Origin: Zoroaster sp. YZ-2022
Lineage: Eukaryota; Echinodermata; Asteroidea; Forcipulatida; Zoroasteridae
NCBI GenBank assembly: GCA_029582265.1
Contig: CM055828.1
Coordinates: 15,883,430-15,947,429 of the forward strand
DNA: 64,000 bases
Direction of reading: 5' to 3'
In this document: positions 45,703-57,725 of the stretch, piece after piece
Numbering within the stretch: position 1 is the stretch's first letter
How the letters are laid out: every line of letters begins with the position of its first letter
Notes under the pieces: generated by a model
Databases searched by the model: none
What the model was told of the DNA's origin: nothing
What the model saw: only the letters and a program-made list of their open reading frames with translations
Program-made: the position numbers and the translations under genes

Positions 45703-47864
45703 ATGGGTTACTTGTGTCTCATCTTTGGAGTTCTCATAGCACAAGGATTCTTTGTCATCATGTCACAACAAGGTAAGTTATGAATAAACAACATCTTAGC
45801 TATATCATTCACGCGTATGTGTACGTGTGTTACTGACCATAATGTCCGCAAGACGATTTGGACCCATTATGTCTGGCCCATTATGTCCGCACATTACGTC
45901 CGCGGGCCCATTATGTCCAGCCTATTACGTCCGCGGTCCCATTATGTCCGGCCCATTCGTCTTCGGGCCCATTATGTCCGGCCCATTACGTCCGCGGGCC
46001 CATTAAGTCCGGCCTATTATGTCCGCGGTACATTATGATTATGTAAACAAATCTTATGCGACTCCTTAGTTAAGGTTCAACAAACATGGCATGGGTAGCA
46101 GCATAGAGGGTTGTACGCTTTTTCGTATAGTCTATCTTCCGGCATCAACATTGATCGATACTTTTCTCCTTAAATGTTGACTTTATTTTCGGTAATGTGT
46201 TTCAGCGTGTTGTTATGCAAAGAACGCTGGTAAAACTCATATATCGGGAATACATAATGTTAATCGCGTGATGAATTAATAGTTATTTGTACACCGCTGT
46301 CATCATATTATTAAAGCGTGGTGCTATGTCATAAAATAACTCACTAATGTCACACTCAGATTCATAGAACAATGTGGAAGCAACCTTCTTTATAGTAATA
46401 ATTTTCAATGTCGCCCTCTAGCTGTTGATACATAATTTGATACATATTGTTACATAATGCTGTTTGAGATTACAATTCAGGGGTTTGGAAGACGGACATA
46501 GGTGAATGTGTGTCTGTTCGTCTATGTTATAGCCACAGTTTAGTTTGCTTTCAGGAATCCCGAAGTGAAGTTTCACATTACATTTTTTTTTTTTTATTTA
46601 TTTTTTTTATTAATTTTTTTACAAAAGATTGCCCCAAAATAACTGCCGCACTCCACTTATTTGCGATGTGTTCTACCGAAATCAGACACATTGGGCAAGA
46701 AATCAATCGATTGAGTTGGTTATTAATAATGAAAGTAGCGATCTACAACTTTAAAATGATAGATTTCTTGTTTTAATTGGGCGTGTAGAATTTTTAAGTT
46801 TGTCTTTACGAAAAGTCAAATCGGAGTTATTGCCCTTTAAAGTTACAAGTTTCATTTGTTATAATTTTAGTAATTAACTTCTTACAAATTTACTTCATTT
46901 TCCCCAGCAACAGGCATTACAAAATATTAATATTGCCTTATATTGCCTTATTAAAAGTTGTATATACATTTTTTGTCAATTTCTCAGTTCCGAACTCTAC
47001 ACAATTCTTTCTGATTTCGGTAGAACACGTCATATTTAATTTTTGCTACAATCAGCATTTGGCAGAAGGGAAGATCGGTGCCGATAAGACACTTAAATCT
47101 GATGTTTAGTTACATTGTTTTATTTTCTTTGCTGCAGACAATGAAGCTCCAATTGTCACTTGTCCGAGCTCTGTTCCATCCATGGTTGTGGACACGGGCA
47201 TGCCCAATGCTAGCGTCACTTGGTCACCAATGCCATCAGCCATTGATGTTGTTGATGGTGTCATTTCTGCAAGCAACATTATATGTGAGAATGGTGCAAG
47301 CAATGTTGTGATGTCAAACGACAGCTTTGAAGTAGGCACAACTACAGTGACATGCAAAGTTAATGATACTGCACTAAATACAGGATCTTGCCAATTTAAC
47401 ATCACAGTTGTTGGTAGGTATTGCATTACTACTGAGTGGAAGTTTTATTGTTTACTTTTAATGTTTTCACTTTTTTGTAATCAATAACATTTCTTAAGCA
47501 CTAACTTCTGACTGGGTTATCTAATGTTTTTGTTCCATTGTAGATCTTTTGTAAATCTGATTTTTCGTTACATTGTTTTTTCCTGCAGACAATGAGTCTC
47601 CAATTGTCACTTGTCCGAGCTCTGTCCCATCCATGGTTGTGAACATGGGAATACCTAATGCTAGCGTTACTTGGTCACCAATGCCATCAGCCATTGATGT
47701 TGTTGATGGTGTCATTTCTGCAAGCAACATTATATGTGAGGACAGTGCAAGCAATGTTGTGATGTCAAACGACAGCTATGGAGTAGGCACAACTACAGTG
47801 ACATGCAGAGTTAATGATACTGCACTAAATACAGGATCGTGCCAATTCAACATCACAGTTTTAG
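45703..47864 (+). CDS. Secreted HYR-domain (hyalin repeat) protein, three exons seen
   Basis: Exon 1 (45703-45772) starts at ATG in a good context (AACCATGG) and encodes the signal peptide MGYLCLIFGVLIAQGFF, ending in phase 1 at GTAAGT. Exons 2 (47138-47413) and 3 (47589-47864) are each 276 bp with phase 1 at both ends, so each adds exactly one 92-residue module without changing frame. Each module begins 'DNE(A/S)PIVTCPSS' and ends 'GTTTVTC.VNDTALNTGSC' plus 'FNITV', with four Cys: the HYR pattern, an Ig-like beta-sandwich fold used in adhesion and extracellular matrix proteins such as echinoderm hyalin. The two modules differ at only 10 of 92 positions, so the duplication is recent. Several N-glycosylation sites (NAS, NDS, NDT, NIT) are visible. 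The third exon also ends at a phase-1 donor (GTAGGT), so more modules should follow, but none was found before the repeats starting at 47940. Intron 1 holds a minisatellite and a MITE. Confidence 0.87.
45838..46035. repeat. Minisatellite in intron 1 of the HYR gene
   Basis: About six to seven units alternating CCCATTATGTCCGGCCCATT and ACGTCCGCGGG, period about 31 bp, with GTCCGCGG and CATTATGTCC as constant boxes. Confidence 0.9.
46668..47028. mobile_element. MITE candidate in intron 1 of the HYR gene
   Basis: GTGTTCTACCGAAATCAGA at 46668-46686 is exactly inverted at 47010-47028 (TCTGATTTCGGTAGAACAC). The 361-bp interval is AT-rich and non-coding. No target duplication is clear. Confidence 0.75.
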
Positions 47865-47941
47865 GTAGGTACCTTCCTACCTATATAAACCTATATATAC
47901 CTACCTATACCTATATAAACGGGAAGCGAGCAAAGAAAAAT

Positions 47942-48014
47942 TGGCTGAAGCCGGACTCGAACCCGCGACCTCTCGAATACCGTACGAGTGCTCTACCAAC
48001 TGAGCTAACCAGCC
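47942..48014 (-). tRNA. tRNA-like sequence (pseudo-tRNA or tRNA-derived repeat), unit 1
   Basis: The reverse complement reads GGCTGGTTAGCTCAGTTGGT, an acceptor strand plus A box and D loop, and carries the B box GGGTTCGAGTC. It is 73 nt without CCA. The acceptor pairs GGCTG/CAGCC, and the D arm is GCTC/GAGC. The anticodon arm has CTCG/CGAG with a 9-nt loop and lacks the usual loop geometry, and the T stem has a mismatch. It is therefore more likely a tRNA-derived repeat than a working tRNA, since the same unit recurs 322 bp away with the same flanks. Confidence 0.6.
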
Positions 48015-48263
48015 CGTATGTTGGTGGGCGGTCCACTTATGCCAATTATCTATTGCTCTATGGGGCCAGGTCAGAGGCCAAACCATATATTATGCCGAAT
48101 AGCCAGGGATTAAGCCCTTGTCAGATTCAAACAACCTGGGTAACGGCAGAAGCGGGGATCACGCAACGGGATACAAGCCTTTTACGTGGTTGTACACAAA
48201 GTAGATTTATAGGGAGAAACTGATCTGAAATATTATGTAATAAGGGAAGTGAGTAAAGAAAAT

Positions 48264-48336
48264 TGGCTGATGCCGGACTCGAACCCGCGACCTCTCGAAT
48301 ACCGTACGAGTGCTCTACCAACTGAGCTAACCAGCC
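48264..48336 (-). tRNA. tRNA-like sequence, unit 2
   Basis: Differs from unit 1 at very few positions (GATGCC against GAAGCC in the acceptor/T region), which here restores a 7-bp acceptor helix (GGCTGGT/ATCAGCC). The flanks (TATGTTGG, TCCACTTATGCCAA) are shared with unit 1, so a block larger than the tRNA was duplicated. Confidence 0.6.
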
Positions 48337-48479
48337 CCTATGTTGGTCCACTTATGCCAACTATTAGAGATTTTGCCAGAGTTAATCTGGCCGAGTTCCG
48401 CGATACTTGGTGTGCAGGGAATTTAGTTGTAGTGAGGGTATTCCACCAGGGGCTTAATATTTAAGCCTCTAAATCAAAA

Positions 48480-50240
48480 TAAGACTAGCCGAAACGCTGA
48501 GAACGTACCAACCGGCTCTTCTCAGAGCTATCACTGCTTCCAAAGAACACCATACAAATTGAGGTGTTGGTGTGTGGGGGTAATTAGCAAGATTATAATT
48601 GTCCTAAAAGAGATAAATGTTATACAAGATAAGGTAACATAAAGGTAAAAAATACATATCAAGGCAGTTGCAGGTAGTTGAGTTATTTGATATCTGTGTT
48701 GATGTTGAGAATTGATGTAACCAGTTTGGCTCCCTAAGTTTGCGATGTGTGTCATTGCTAGTACAGGCTTCAGTTACAATAAGTTCAACATCCTTAATAC
48801 TATGATTAGGGCTGTTGAAGTGGATTGCTACAGCGTATGGATTTCTGGTTTTCACAGAGGAGACATGGTTACAAAGCAGAGACACAATTTTGTCTTTGTC
48901 TTTGTTGTTATACCGCATCTTTACATGAGATTACATATTCAACATTGGTGTCGCACGCACGGGATTTAGTTCTGATTGTTTAGGTGAGACACCTGTTTTT
49001 CACCTTCTGAGCAGGTTTGAGATACAAAACAGGTTTTGCATCCGAGTGGTACAATAGAGCAACCCTGTGGTAAAGGTCACTGTTGGTGCTAAGTAATTAT
49101 AAATTTCACGAGGGTGTCAGAAATTTCCTTTGCGAAGGAGTGGTTATAGGGGTCAGTATCACATTCTATAGCGTAGATCTAGTGTTACTTACGTTTAAAC
49201 CAATGGTCTTCGGCTAATGTGAAGTCATCTCTATTCATGACAACAGCAGACCCCTTTGTTCGTTCATGCCGCTGTTTGATGACCAGCCGTTGTCTAATGT
49301 GGTGTGGCTATGTAAATGCTATCTCCCCCTTTGTCAGCCCGTTTGATGACTAGGTTGTTCAATGGTTCTCGGCTATGTAGTCATTCTCTATTCGCGACCA
49401 CAACAGGTAGCACCCCCTTTAGGTAAACCTAGGAAGCCAGGAAGCCAGCGGTGAGGATGATAAGTAAGAATAAATTGCGGTGAACACCATGTGGAATTCA
49501 GCCCCTTTTGTCAGACCCTGTTTGATATCTAGGTTCATCAATGGTCTCGGCCATGTAGTCATCTGTCTACAACACAACAGCAGACCTTTGTCAGCCCATT
49601 TGATGACCAGGGTTGTCTAATGGTTCCGGCTATGTAGTCACCCTGTCATGACCACAACAGCAGACCCTTGTCGCCCATTTGATGACCAGGTTGTCTAATT
49701 GTCTCGGCTATGCAGTCATCTCTCACCCTTTGTCAGCCAGTTGATGAAGCGACCAGGGTTGTTCTAATGGTCTCGGCTATGTAGTCATCTCTAGACCTTT
49801 GTCAGCCCGTTTGATGACCAGGTTGTCTAATGGTCTCAAGGCTGCGTAGTCATCTCTCAGACCCTTTGTCAGCCCGTTTGGATGACCAGTTTGTCTCAAT
49901 GGTCTAATTATGGCGGGTGTGGAGTTGGGGCTGGGGCTGAGTGGTATACTGGATGCCCGGCGAAGTTGGAGGACACTGCACTGAAGGTTATGTGACGTCG
50001 AAGACAAGTAGAATGGATTAGATTGGGGAAAGACCGTTCGGTCGGGATTTGAACGGATTCTCGATGTGCGTTGATCTTTGTTGGTTTGTAGCCGTTGCAG
50101 CTGGATTGTAGTCCTGATGTGCCGTAGTTCCTTAGGTAGACTGTTCTGGTCGCATAGGTTTTAGGCGCGTTTCACGAGGGTGTGGTTGACCGATGACTTG
50201 ATGCTAGGGTGATGCAAGGAGCGCTAGTTGAGGTAAATAA
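48480..50240 (-). pseudogene. Second Penelope-like element relic, with internal minisatellite
   Basis: On the minus strand, the right part (49890-50240) corresponds to an N-terminal region. At 49200-49910 the RT-start motif 'NLVIKRADKG' followed by 'SAVV.MNRDDY' is repeated. At 48600-48920 a GIY-YIG-side segment reads 'AVAIHFNSPNHSIKDVELIV', as in Penelope-type C-termini. The order 5' to 3' is correct for one element. Most of the catalytic RT core is missing or unrecognisable, and the frame is broken many times. It lies downstream of the HYR exons in the opposite orientation and may sit in a later intron of that gene. Confidence 0.65.
49200..49910. repeat. Minisatellite of ~63-bp units made from a Penelope RT segment
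   Basis: About nine to ten irregular copies of TTTGTCAGCCCGTTTGATGA, CCAGGTTGTCTAATGGTCTC and GGCTATGTAGTCATCTCT. On the minus strand one unit encodes the RT-start motif 'DNLVIKRADKG' followed by 'MTT'. Copies have frequent 1-3 bp indels. Confidence 0.8.
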
Positions 50241-50880
50241 ACAGCCAATTTCACTTTGAAACATTCATATTAAAGCGATTTTGCCTCTCCAATTGCTACT
50301 GTATCTCGAATTAAGAATTCAAACATTCAATTTCTTTTTCAGGCATGCGAATTTATTTAACATGGCTGTATTTAGTATATAGGGCCTATGTCTGTTTTAT
50401 TTTTAGTAATGCACATATTTCATATGTTTACTTTTTTTCTAAACTTAATTTTGCTTTTCTTTATTCATGTAAGTGTTTCTCGTACATAGTGCCTATCGGT
50501 CCTTTTTTTATCAAGTACTTTGTTTTGTTTATTCCTCTGATTAGAATCTATGGCTGTTTTCTGACCTGGGCTCTAATTCTTCTGTATTTGGAAACATTAT
50601 GTTTTATTGGATCTGTTTATTAACCTGTTTTTATTGTTTTGAATGTGCGTATTATTGTTGCCATCCTGGTTTCTCGCCTTTTTCATTAAAAATCGGCGGG
50701 GGAAACCAGTTGAATGAATTTTAACAAAGCGTCAATTGTTGCCCAAATTCCACAAATGCTCTGTCCAATAATTTGAATGACCAAAACCATATAATAACGC
50801 GCCGTGATCTCTGGTGGAATTTAATGATAGTTAAATTGATGGTTATTTTGGTTTAATTGTATGACATAAGAATATTTATT
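50241..50880. other. T-rich stretch, no gene recognised
   Basis: A hydrophobic 92-codon frame at 50345-50623 follows TTTCTTTTTCAG, which looks like an acceptor, but its content is explained by T-rich composition. Confidence 0.4.
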
Positions 50881-51363
50881 GTTTAATAATAACAATAATA
50901 ACAACAACAATAAATAAATAAATATTAAAATAATAATAAATAAATAACAACAACAATAAATAAATAAATAATAATAAATAAATAATAATAATAACAATAA
51001 TAATAAACAATAATAAATAATAACAATAAATAACAATAAATAATAATAAAATAATAATAACAACAATAATAATAATAACAATAACAATAATAATAATAAA
51101 TAATAATAATAAATAAATAATAATAAATAAATAATAAATAATAACAATAAATAACAATAACAAATAATAATAATAATATAATAACAATAAATAACAATAA
51201 TAATAAATAATAACAATAAATAATGAATAATAATAATAAATAACAATAATAAATAAATAAATAATAATAATAATAACAACAATAACAATAACAATAACAA
51301 CAACAACAATAAATAACAAATAACATAACAACAAACAATAACAACAACAACAACAACAACAAT

Positions 51364-51396
<33 letters not shown>

Positions 51397-51601
51397 AATA
51401 ACAATAATAACAACAACAATAAATAATAACAATAAATAAATAAATAAATAAATAATAAATGTTAAATAACAATAATAACAATAAATAATAACAATAAATA
51501 ATAATAACAATAACAATAATAAATAAATAATAATAAATAATAATAATAACAATAAATAATAATAATAATAATAATAATAAATAATAATAAATAATAATAA
51601 C

Positions 51602-51634
<33 letters not shown>

Positions 51635-51635
51635 C

Positions 51636-51674
<39 letters not shown>

Positions 51675-52000
51675 ATATAACAATAATAATAATAATAATA
51701 ATAAATAATAATAATAACAATAACAATAATAATAATAACAATAACAATAAATAATAAATAACAATAAATAATAATAATAATAACAATAATAATATAATAA
51801 TAAATAAATAACAACAATAAATAACAACAATAAATAATAACAATAACAATAACAATAATAATAATAACAATAAATAAAAATAACAATAACAATAAATAAC
51901 AACAAATAACAAATAATAATATAATATAAATAACAATAACAACAAATAAATAATAACAACAAAAACAACAACAACAAAACCAACAAATAACAACAACAAT

Positions 52001-52051
<51 letters not shown>

Positions 52052-52056
52052 AATAA
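50881..52056 (-). repeat. 1.18-kb (AAT/AAC)n microsatellite, expanded SINE tail
   Basis: Almost only AAT, AAC and AATAAA words on the plus strand. The right end is nearly pure AAC and abuts the 3' end of the minus-strand SINE body at 52057, the same position where copies 1 and 3 carry their simple tails. Long Leu/Ile/Tyr frames on the minus strand (up to about 400 codons) are by-products of triplet repetition. Confidence 0.95.
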
Positions 52057-52416
52057 TGTGTGTGTGTGATCTTATATATGCGCACGTATCCACCAATTAA
52101 ACTGAGTGGTGCCCAAGGTGCATTATTATTACCCTGCTCATCAGGCTCATAAGGCTCATATAATCTTTCCCAAAACCCATCTCAGCCCCCCTGGGGAGTA
52201 TACAGCTCAATTGTTGCTATTACAGCGCATATAGGGCTAATCAACCAACTCTGCCCTCACAGGCACCCATTTAACCCCTGGGTGGAGAGAAGTAATTATG
52301 GTTAAGTGTCTTGCTCAAGGACACACAGTAAACGGCCTGGGATTCGATCCCACATTCTGCTGCTAACACCAGAACTTGAGTCCGTGTAAGCTAGACCGCT
52401 CGGCAAACGACACTCC
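52057..52416 (-). mobile_element. tRNA-derived SINE, copy 4
   Basis: Minus-orientation copy with GCGCACGTATCCACCAA, CTCAGCCCCCCTGGGGAG, TCACAGGCACCCATTTAACC, GATTCGATCCCACAT (B box complement) and CCGCTCGGCAAACGAC (A box complement with a small change). Confidence 0.87.
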
Positions 52417-55400
52417 ACATAAAAAACGAAATAGGAATGGATGATTTTGAGTAGCATTTAATTTTCGCACGAAACAGAATGACGCGGTATAAATTCATTG
52501 GCTGCTTATTTGCCGAATTGACCGGGGAAAACCCATAGGTTTATATCTATTAGGGAAAATCGAATGTTTCTGCATTGTGAGCCCCTGGAATTATGCATGT
52601 TGTATTAAAGCAAAGGCATGCTAAAGTTACAAAACATGAGGGTGAAAGAGCATACGGTTGCAGGAACTCAAAGTTTCGGCAGTTATGTTATGAAAGAGAA
52701 AAAGGTATACCTTCTGATAGCTAGCATATATATATCAAGGATTTAAAGTATCGGTATTTCTCCCAAGCGACACATACACTGTGTCATAAAGAGCGTACTT
52801 TACGAGTGAACTAAAAGTTTCATGTTATAAAGAGAAAATGTTAAGTACGAAGTGGAAGATTATTCATTGGCATTACAGTTTATAGAAATTGTCCCTTGGC
52901 ATAATATGCACATATAGACAGGAAACATCTACAGAGAAAGGGTAACTCTTACGGAACCTCAAGTACCATTGTTGTTTTTTTTCTTACACAAATTTTTCAC
53001 CCTCCAAAAGAATATCGGCACACAGCAGGTTATAGGCAACCTTTCCCTACGCATACTAATAATGACAGAAGTGTGCGCTTTTTTGAGCAGCCCAGAACGA
53101 GGGAGGGAACCCTCCGCATTTTCTTTAATGTTCAGCTGATATTAAAAAACCCTTTGGATGTAAAGTTCCACAAAATCTATTGATGAGGCTCATAAAATTG
53201 CCATAGGTCACTGCGGTAAAGCGTGATACAATTTTAGGGGAATTTTTAGGAATTTTTTGGTCAACAACAAGTATGTTCCCTCTATTTTTCATGAATTTTC
53301 ATCCGTTGGTCATAAAACTTGAACACATATGTTGTCATATTATATAAGCAATAAAGTCCATATTGCAACCACCCCCCCAAAAAAAAAATGGAAAAATGGG
53401 AAATATTATTTTAAACACAAAAAGCATAATAACCTAAAACCTGAAAAACCATAACGAGATGGGTCATGTTTGCAAAAGAAATGTTTACCCCATCCCCCGT
53501 TCCAATAATAGTGTTGAAGAATATCTGCGGCAGTTTATACTGGACGCAAGTGAACCACTTATGTATTTTGACCACAACCTCAAACTTTTCTATTGACATA
53601 AATTATCCTTTCTGACCAGATGATGATTTTACCGGTATACCAGTGTCATTTTAGGTTATTATTTATCTCAATGTGACTAGTTGTTTTAGCAGTATCACCG
53701 TATAAATTGGTGAATACGGGGAATATGTACAGGCTTATATGGCTGCTACGACCCCATAAGTTGGGTCAGTCCCAAAACTCCTACGTATTCTCAACAAGAC
53801 CCAAGTGCGGGCCAATCTGGGCTCCGAGTTCCAACGTGCAGGGTTGATCAGATCCTAGTGGCCAATGATGAACCATACCATACTCAGGATCCTCCCTCCG
53901 CCAACCCCTTGGGTTAATGGAACCCACTGAGCTAAGCGGGTCAAGGAGGTTGATAATATAAGTTTCCCAGTTCCATGCTATTCTTGTTATTAAGGTGTGC
54001 ACCACTATCTATCTCCGCTCATCACAAATATCTACACCAATAATGTTAATTATTTTGGCATATTCCCACTCAGTTCATACGGTCCACCTTTGGGTCAACT
54101 CCATTTTGAGAATAATGCGTTAACGTTGGATAATCTAAAATTAGGGTGCATTTACATTTAAAAATAATAATAAAAAATAATTAAATAAAATTTCAACTCA
54201 AAAGCAAAACAGTCAAATAAATTGCAGTAAATAATCAGGATCCGTAAATTTTAAATAAACATCAACAAATGAGCTCCGACTAGAAGCCTGCTGCAGGACT
54301 TAAGTTTCTGTTTTTAAAATAAATTGTACCTCACCAATACTTTAATAATAACAACAGCAGGTTATGGCTATTTTTTCCCTTTAAAAAAAATTGTTTTAGA
54401 GGAAAGAGTTCTGCATAGCAAATCAAAACCCCCAAATGCGAAACATTCATGATGAAATAACCCAAATGCATAATTTTGACCTAAAACCTATAAATATGTT
54501 CAAATATAATCCACGGCAGTTTATATAATAACGTTTACGTTAATAATATTAGGCTAAAATTAGCCATATAGGCCCTAAACATGAAAGACTCATGCAGTAA
54601 TAACGCATGCATAATAACCTGACATACATACACAGATACAATTTCTGATTCAAATCAGGTAATTGCATTCATAGTTTATACCAAGTGCTACTTTGACATA
54701 AGGCTAGTAATGTATCTCTTATTAGCATAGGTCTTTTGGACTTAGCGTAAAACACAGATCCTGACGAACTGTTCAATTAGCCTCGATTTCGACCGGAAGG
54801 AAAGTCAAATTGGGGTGATGTCTGTGCATAATTTGAGATATAAGATGACAAATAATTGTCAATTTATCTCGTTTGGTTAAGGAGATATGATTTTTAAAAA
54901 ATATTAAAAGTGCTTCGGAATATTTGTTTAATTAAACTTCCGGTTTCAACCGGAAGGAAAGGTCAAATTGGGGTCATGAGTGTAAGAAATCTGTGTAAGA
55001 AATGGCACATAATTCGATGTCATAATAAAGTGAAATAACATCTATACAAATGGGGTCACTTTCGGGAGTGGAATTCAGGTTTCATGTTTTAAAACGTACA
55101 TGTTAACCTCTCCAATAGTTTAAAGATAACAATTATTGGAAGTTTATAATGAATGTTTCCCCTAGACATAATAATGTGACAGCATTTAAGAGGGGGTGAA
55201 AGGTATTGGTGATGAACTCATGTTACATGTTTTCAAAATGTTAAACCCTCCGATAGATAAATACAATTGTTTGCAGTTTATAGTAAATTATTCCCACATT
55301 GGCTCTTTAGTCAGTCATCATTGATAATTCTGTACCGCAAACCAAACCCAGAATTTGGAAGTATTATTGCTAAACGCAAAGGCATGATAACGTATCGAAA

Positions 55401-55850
55401 CTCTTAAAGAGAGGGTAACTTACGGGTGCGGAACCAAAGTTGTATGTTTTTCCAAAGAAAATTGTAGAACGCACTTAATTCAATTTAATATCACATTTAA
55501 TTGCATATTCTCAAAAAAATAGTTTTAAAAAGTGGTAAGGCGGTATATAGAGAAACTAACGCAAATCAGCCAACAGAACAAAGTCACAATATGAATCGTT
55601 GTATAAGTCACGCATGACAACACAGAACATGGAGCAGAGGTGATCTAAGGTCGCAAACAATGGAGGGAACACGTTGACGAAAGGGGCTCACAACCAAACA
55701 ACCGAGTGGCACAATAAGCATCCCAAAATAAGTTGGAGATAGATGGTAATGTTGAATGTTTGTACCTGGATGACGATTTCTAAAAGAGGGAAGCACACGC
55801 CCTCTTTGACCCCTTTGGATCCGTCACTGACATGGATGATGTTTTTATTT
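52417..55850. repeat. Old, strongly diverged repeat field
   Basis: Loosely recurring boxes such as AGAGGGTAACTTACGG, GGAACTCAAGTTTCATG, ATAATAACGTGA, CAGTTTATA and ACCTCTCCAATAG appear near 52670, 52935, 54290, 55065, 55180, 55390 and, outside, near 45510. Within it, TTTCGACCGGAAGGAAAG (54790) and TTTCAACCGGAAGGAAAG (54949) mark two units about 158 bp apart. No gene was recognised. The minus-strand ORFs at 53411 and 53781 have no domain. Confidence 0.4.
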
Positions 55851-56513
55851 AATTTTTAATTTTGTTTATTACATTTTACACTGGCAATCAGATTACATCA
55901 ATTAAATATAAAACCAAACCCTGAAAAACGAAAAGTACACAAAAATTCATGTTAAACAAAGCCAGTGAGTGGTAAGATAGAACAGGTGACCAGCACCTCT
56001 ACAAGGCCATCCTACCACAGAACCCCACTAAACATTATATACCTCGTTACACCCCCCATCCCCGACTCTGTTACACCACTGGAGGCCGTTGAAGCAAAGT
56101 TTGGACCGAAAAGACAAGACAAGCAACAGACACGATGCCGACAGTTAGAGCAATGGCAAAAGACATCATGTTTTAATATTATTCACCGAAAACTGGAAGC
56201 AAATTTTGTTCTATAAAACTGAGACTCTTTGTGATTTAAACGACTTAGTGGTGTTACAGATATTGCTGCAAAGGAAGTTGATTCCAGATTGGAACAATCT
56301 GCTGAAAATAAAAAATAATTATGTGATTCAGTTTTACACCCAGGAACAGTTAACATATAATGATCTAAAGAAAGTCTAGTGGTAGGAGACGGCCTTGAGT
56401 TACATAAAACTGTAATATAAATGATCAATATCAAAAGTCTGTGGAAGTCGAGAAGCTTGTGTATATTTAGCAACAACCTTAGACAAAGGATACAGGACGG
56501 ACAAACATCATCA
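55851..56513. other. Stretch before the third gap, unresolved
   Basis: Mixed composition with a C-rich patch near 56048-56062 (CACCCCCCATCCCCG). Short frames on both strands lack features. It ends at the N run. Confidence 0.35.
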
Positions 56514-57013
56514 NNNNNNNNNNNNNNNNNNNNNNNNNNNNNNNNNNNNNNNNNNNNNNNNNNNNNNNNNNNNNNNNNNNNNNNNNNNNNNNNNNNNNNN
56601 NNNNNNNNNNNNNNNNNNNNNNNNNNNNNNNNNNNNNNNNNNNNNNNNNNNNNNNNNNNNNNNNNNNNNNNNNNNNNNNNNNNNNNNNNNNNNNNNNNNN
56701 NNNNNNNNNNNNNNNNNNNNNNNNNNNNNNNNNNNNNNNNNNNNNNNNNNNNNNNNNNNNNNNNNNNNNNNNNNNNNNNNNNNNNNNNNNNNNNNNNNNN
56801 NNNNNNNNNNNNNNNNNNNNNNNNNNNNNNNNNNNNNNNNNNNNNNNNNNNNNNNNNNNNNNNNNNNNNNNNNNNNNNNNNNNNNNNNNNNNNNNNNNNN
56901 NNNNNNNNNNNNNNNNNNNNNNNNNNNNNNNNNNNNNNNNNNNNNNNNNNNNNNNNNNNNNNNNNNNNNNNNNNNNNNNNNNNNNNNNNNNNNNNNNNNN
57001 NNNNNNNNNNNNN
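56514..57013. other. Assembly gap (500 N)
   Basis: Exactly 500 N. It ends exactly where the left terminal inverted repeat of the next transposon becomes readable, so the outermost bases and target duplication are hidden. Confidence 0.99.
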
Positions 57014-57725
57014 GTGAGGTGGATTAAGGACAAAAAACACGAAGATCGTGACACGGTGGACAAAAGCACCAAATTTTTTTTGAAGACTCCTATGGGTATG
57101 TAGATTGATAAAATCCCATGCTCCAAAAAATTTGCAATGTCCTTGACCTAATTATGACGTAATACATTCAAAATGACCGCCATTTCCTTAAAACGGCATA
57201 ACTTTAGTTATATAATGCCGAGGCAAGTGATTTTAGTAGCGAATTATATGTATCAGAGGCCAAGGAATCGATTGGCAACGTTCGTGTTGCGCTGAAACAA
57301 ACGGTTTCATCATTTTTGTATTAAATTTTTCTATATTAGCATATAACGATGGTATAAAATACATCATCATCACCGAGGACAAATCAGTGGTTTGTATTAA
57401 AATATTTTAACATGTTTCAATTTCAGCTCATGGTTGTGATGGCTAGCAGACCAACATAAGTAAAATTTGAAATTATAACTCGGTTTTGGATTGAAATGGT
57501 TTTGTTTCAGACAATGCAATTGCCATATATAACTTTGTAAACTGTTGTATAACTTTGTATGACTGTTATATAACTTTGTATAACTTGGGCAACTGGTGTC
57601 TCAAATGTCACTGGATGACCAAACCACAGACACATGAAGTATAAACACCTTGCATCTGGATTGCATCTGGTAGTTTCCCCTCTAATTGCCAGAAAATACT
57701 TCCCAGCACAAACCTCCTTGCATCA

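Noticed and set aside
45817..46046. ORFs with 'CPAHYVRG' repeats
   Set aside because: They translate the 31-bp minisatellite in the HYR intron; no coding evidence.
50345..50623. Hydrophobic 92-codon ORF after a splice-acceptor-like sequence, considered as the next HYR gene exon
   Set aside because: No HYR pattern, T-rich composition explains the hydrophobicity, and the ORF ends without a donor.
50821..52096. 400-codon Leu/Ile/Tyr-rich minus-strand ORFs
   Set aside because: Entirely produced by the AAT/AAC microsatellite attached to a SINE.
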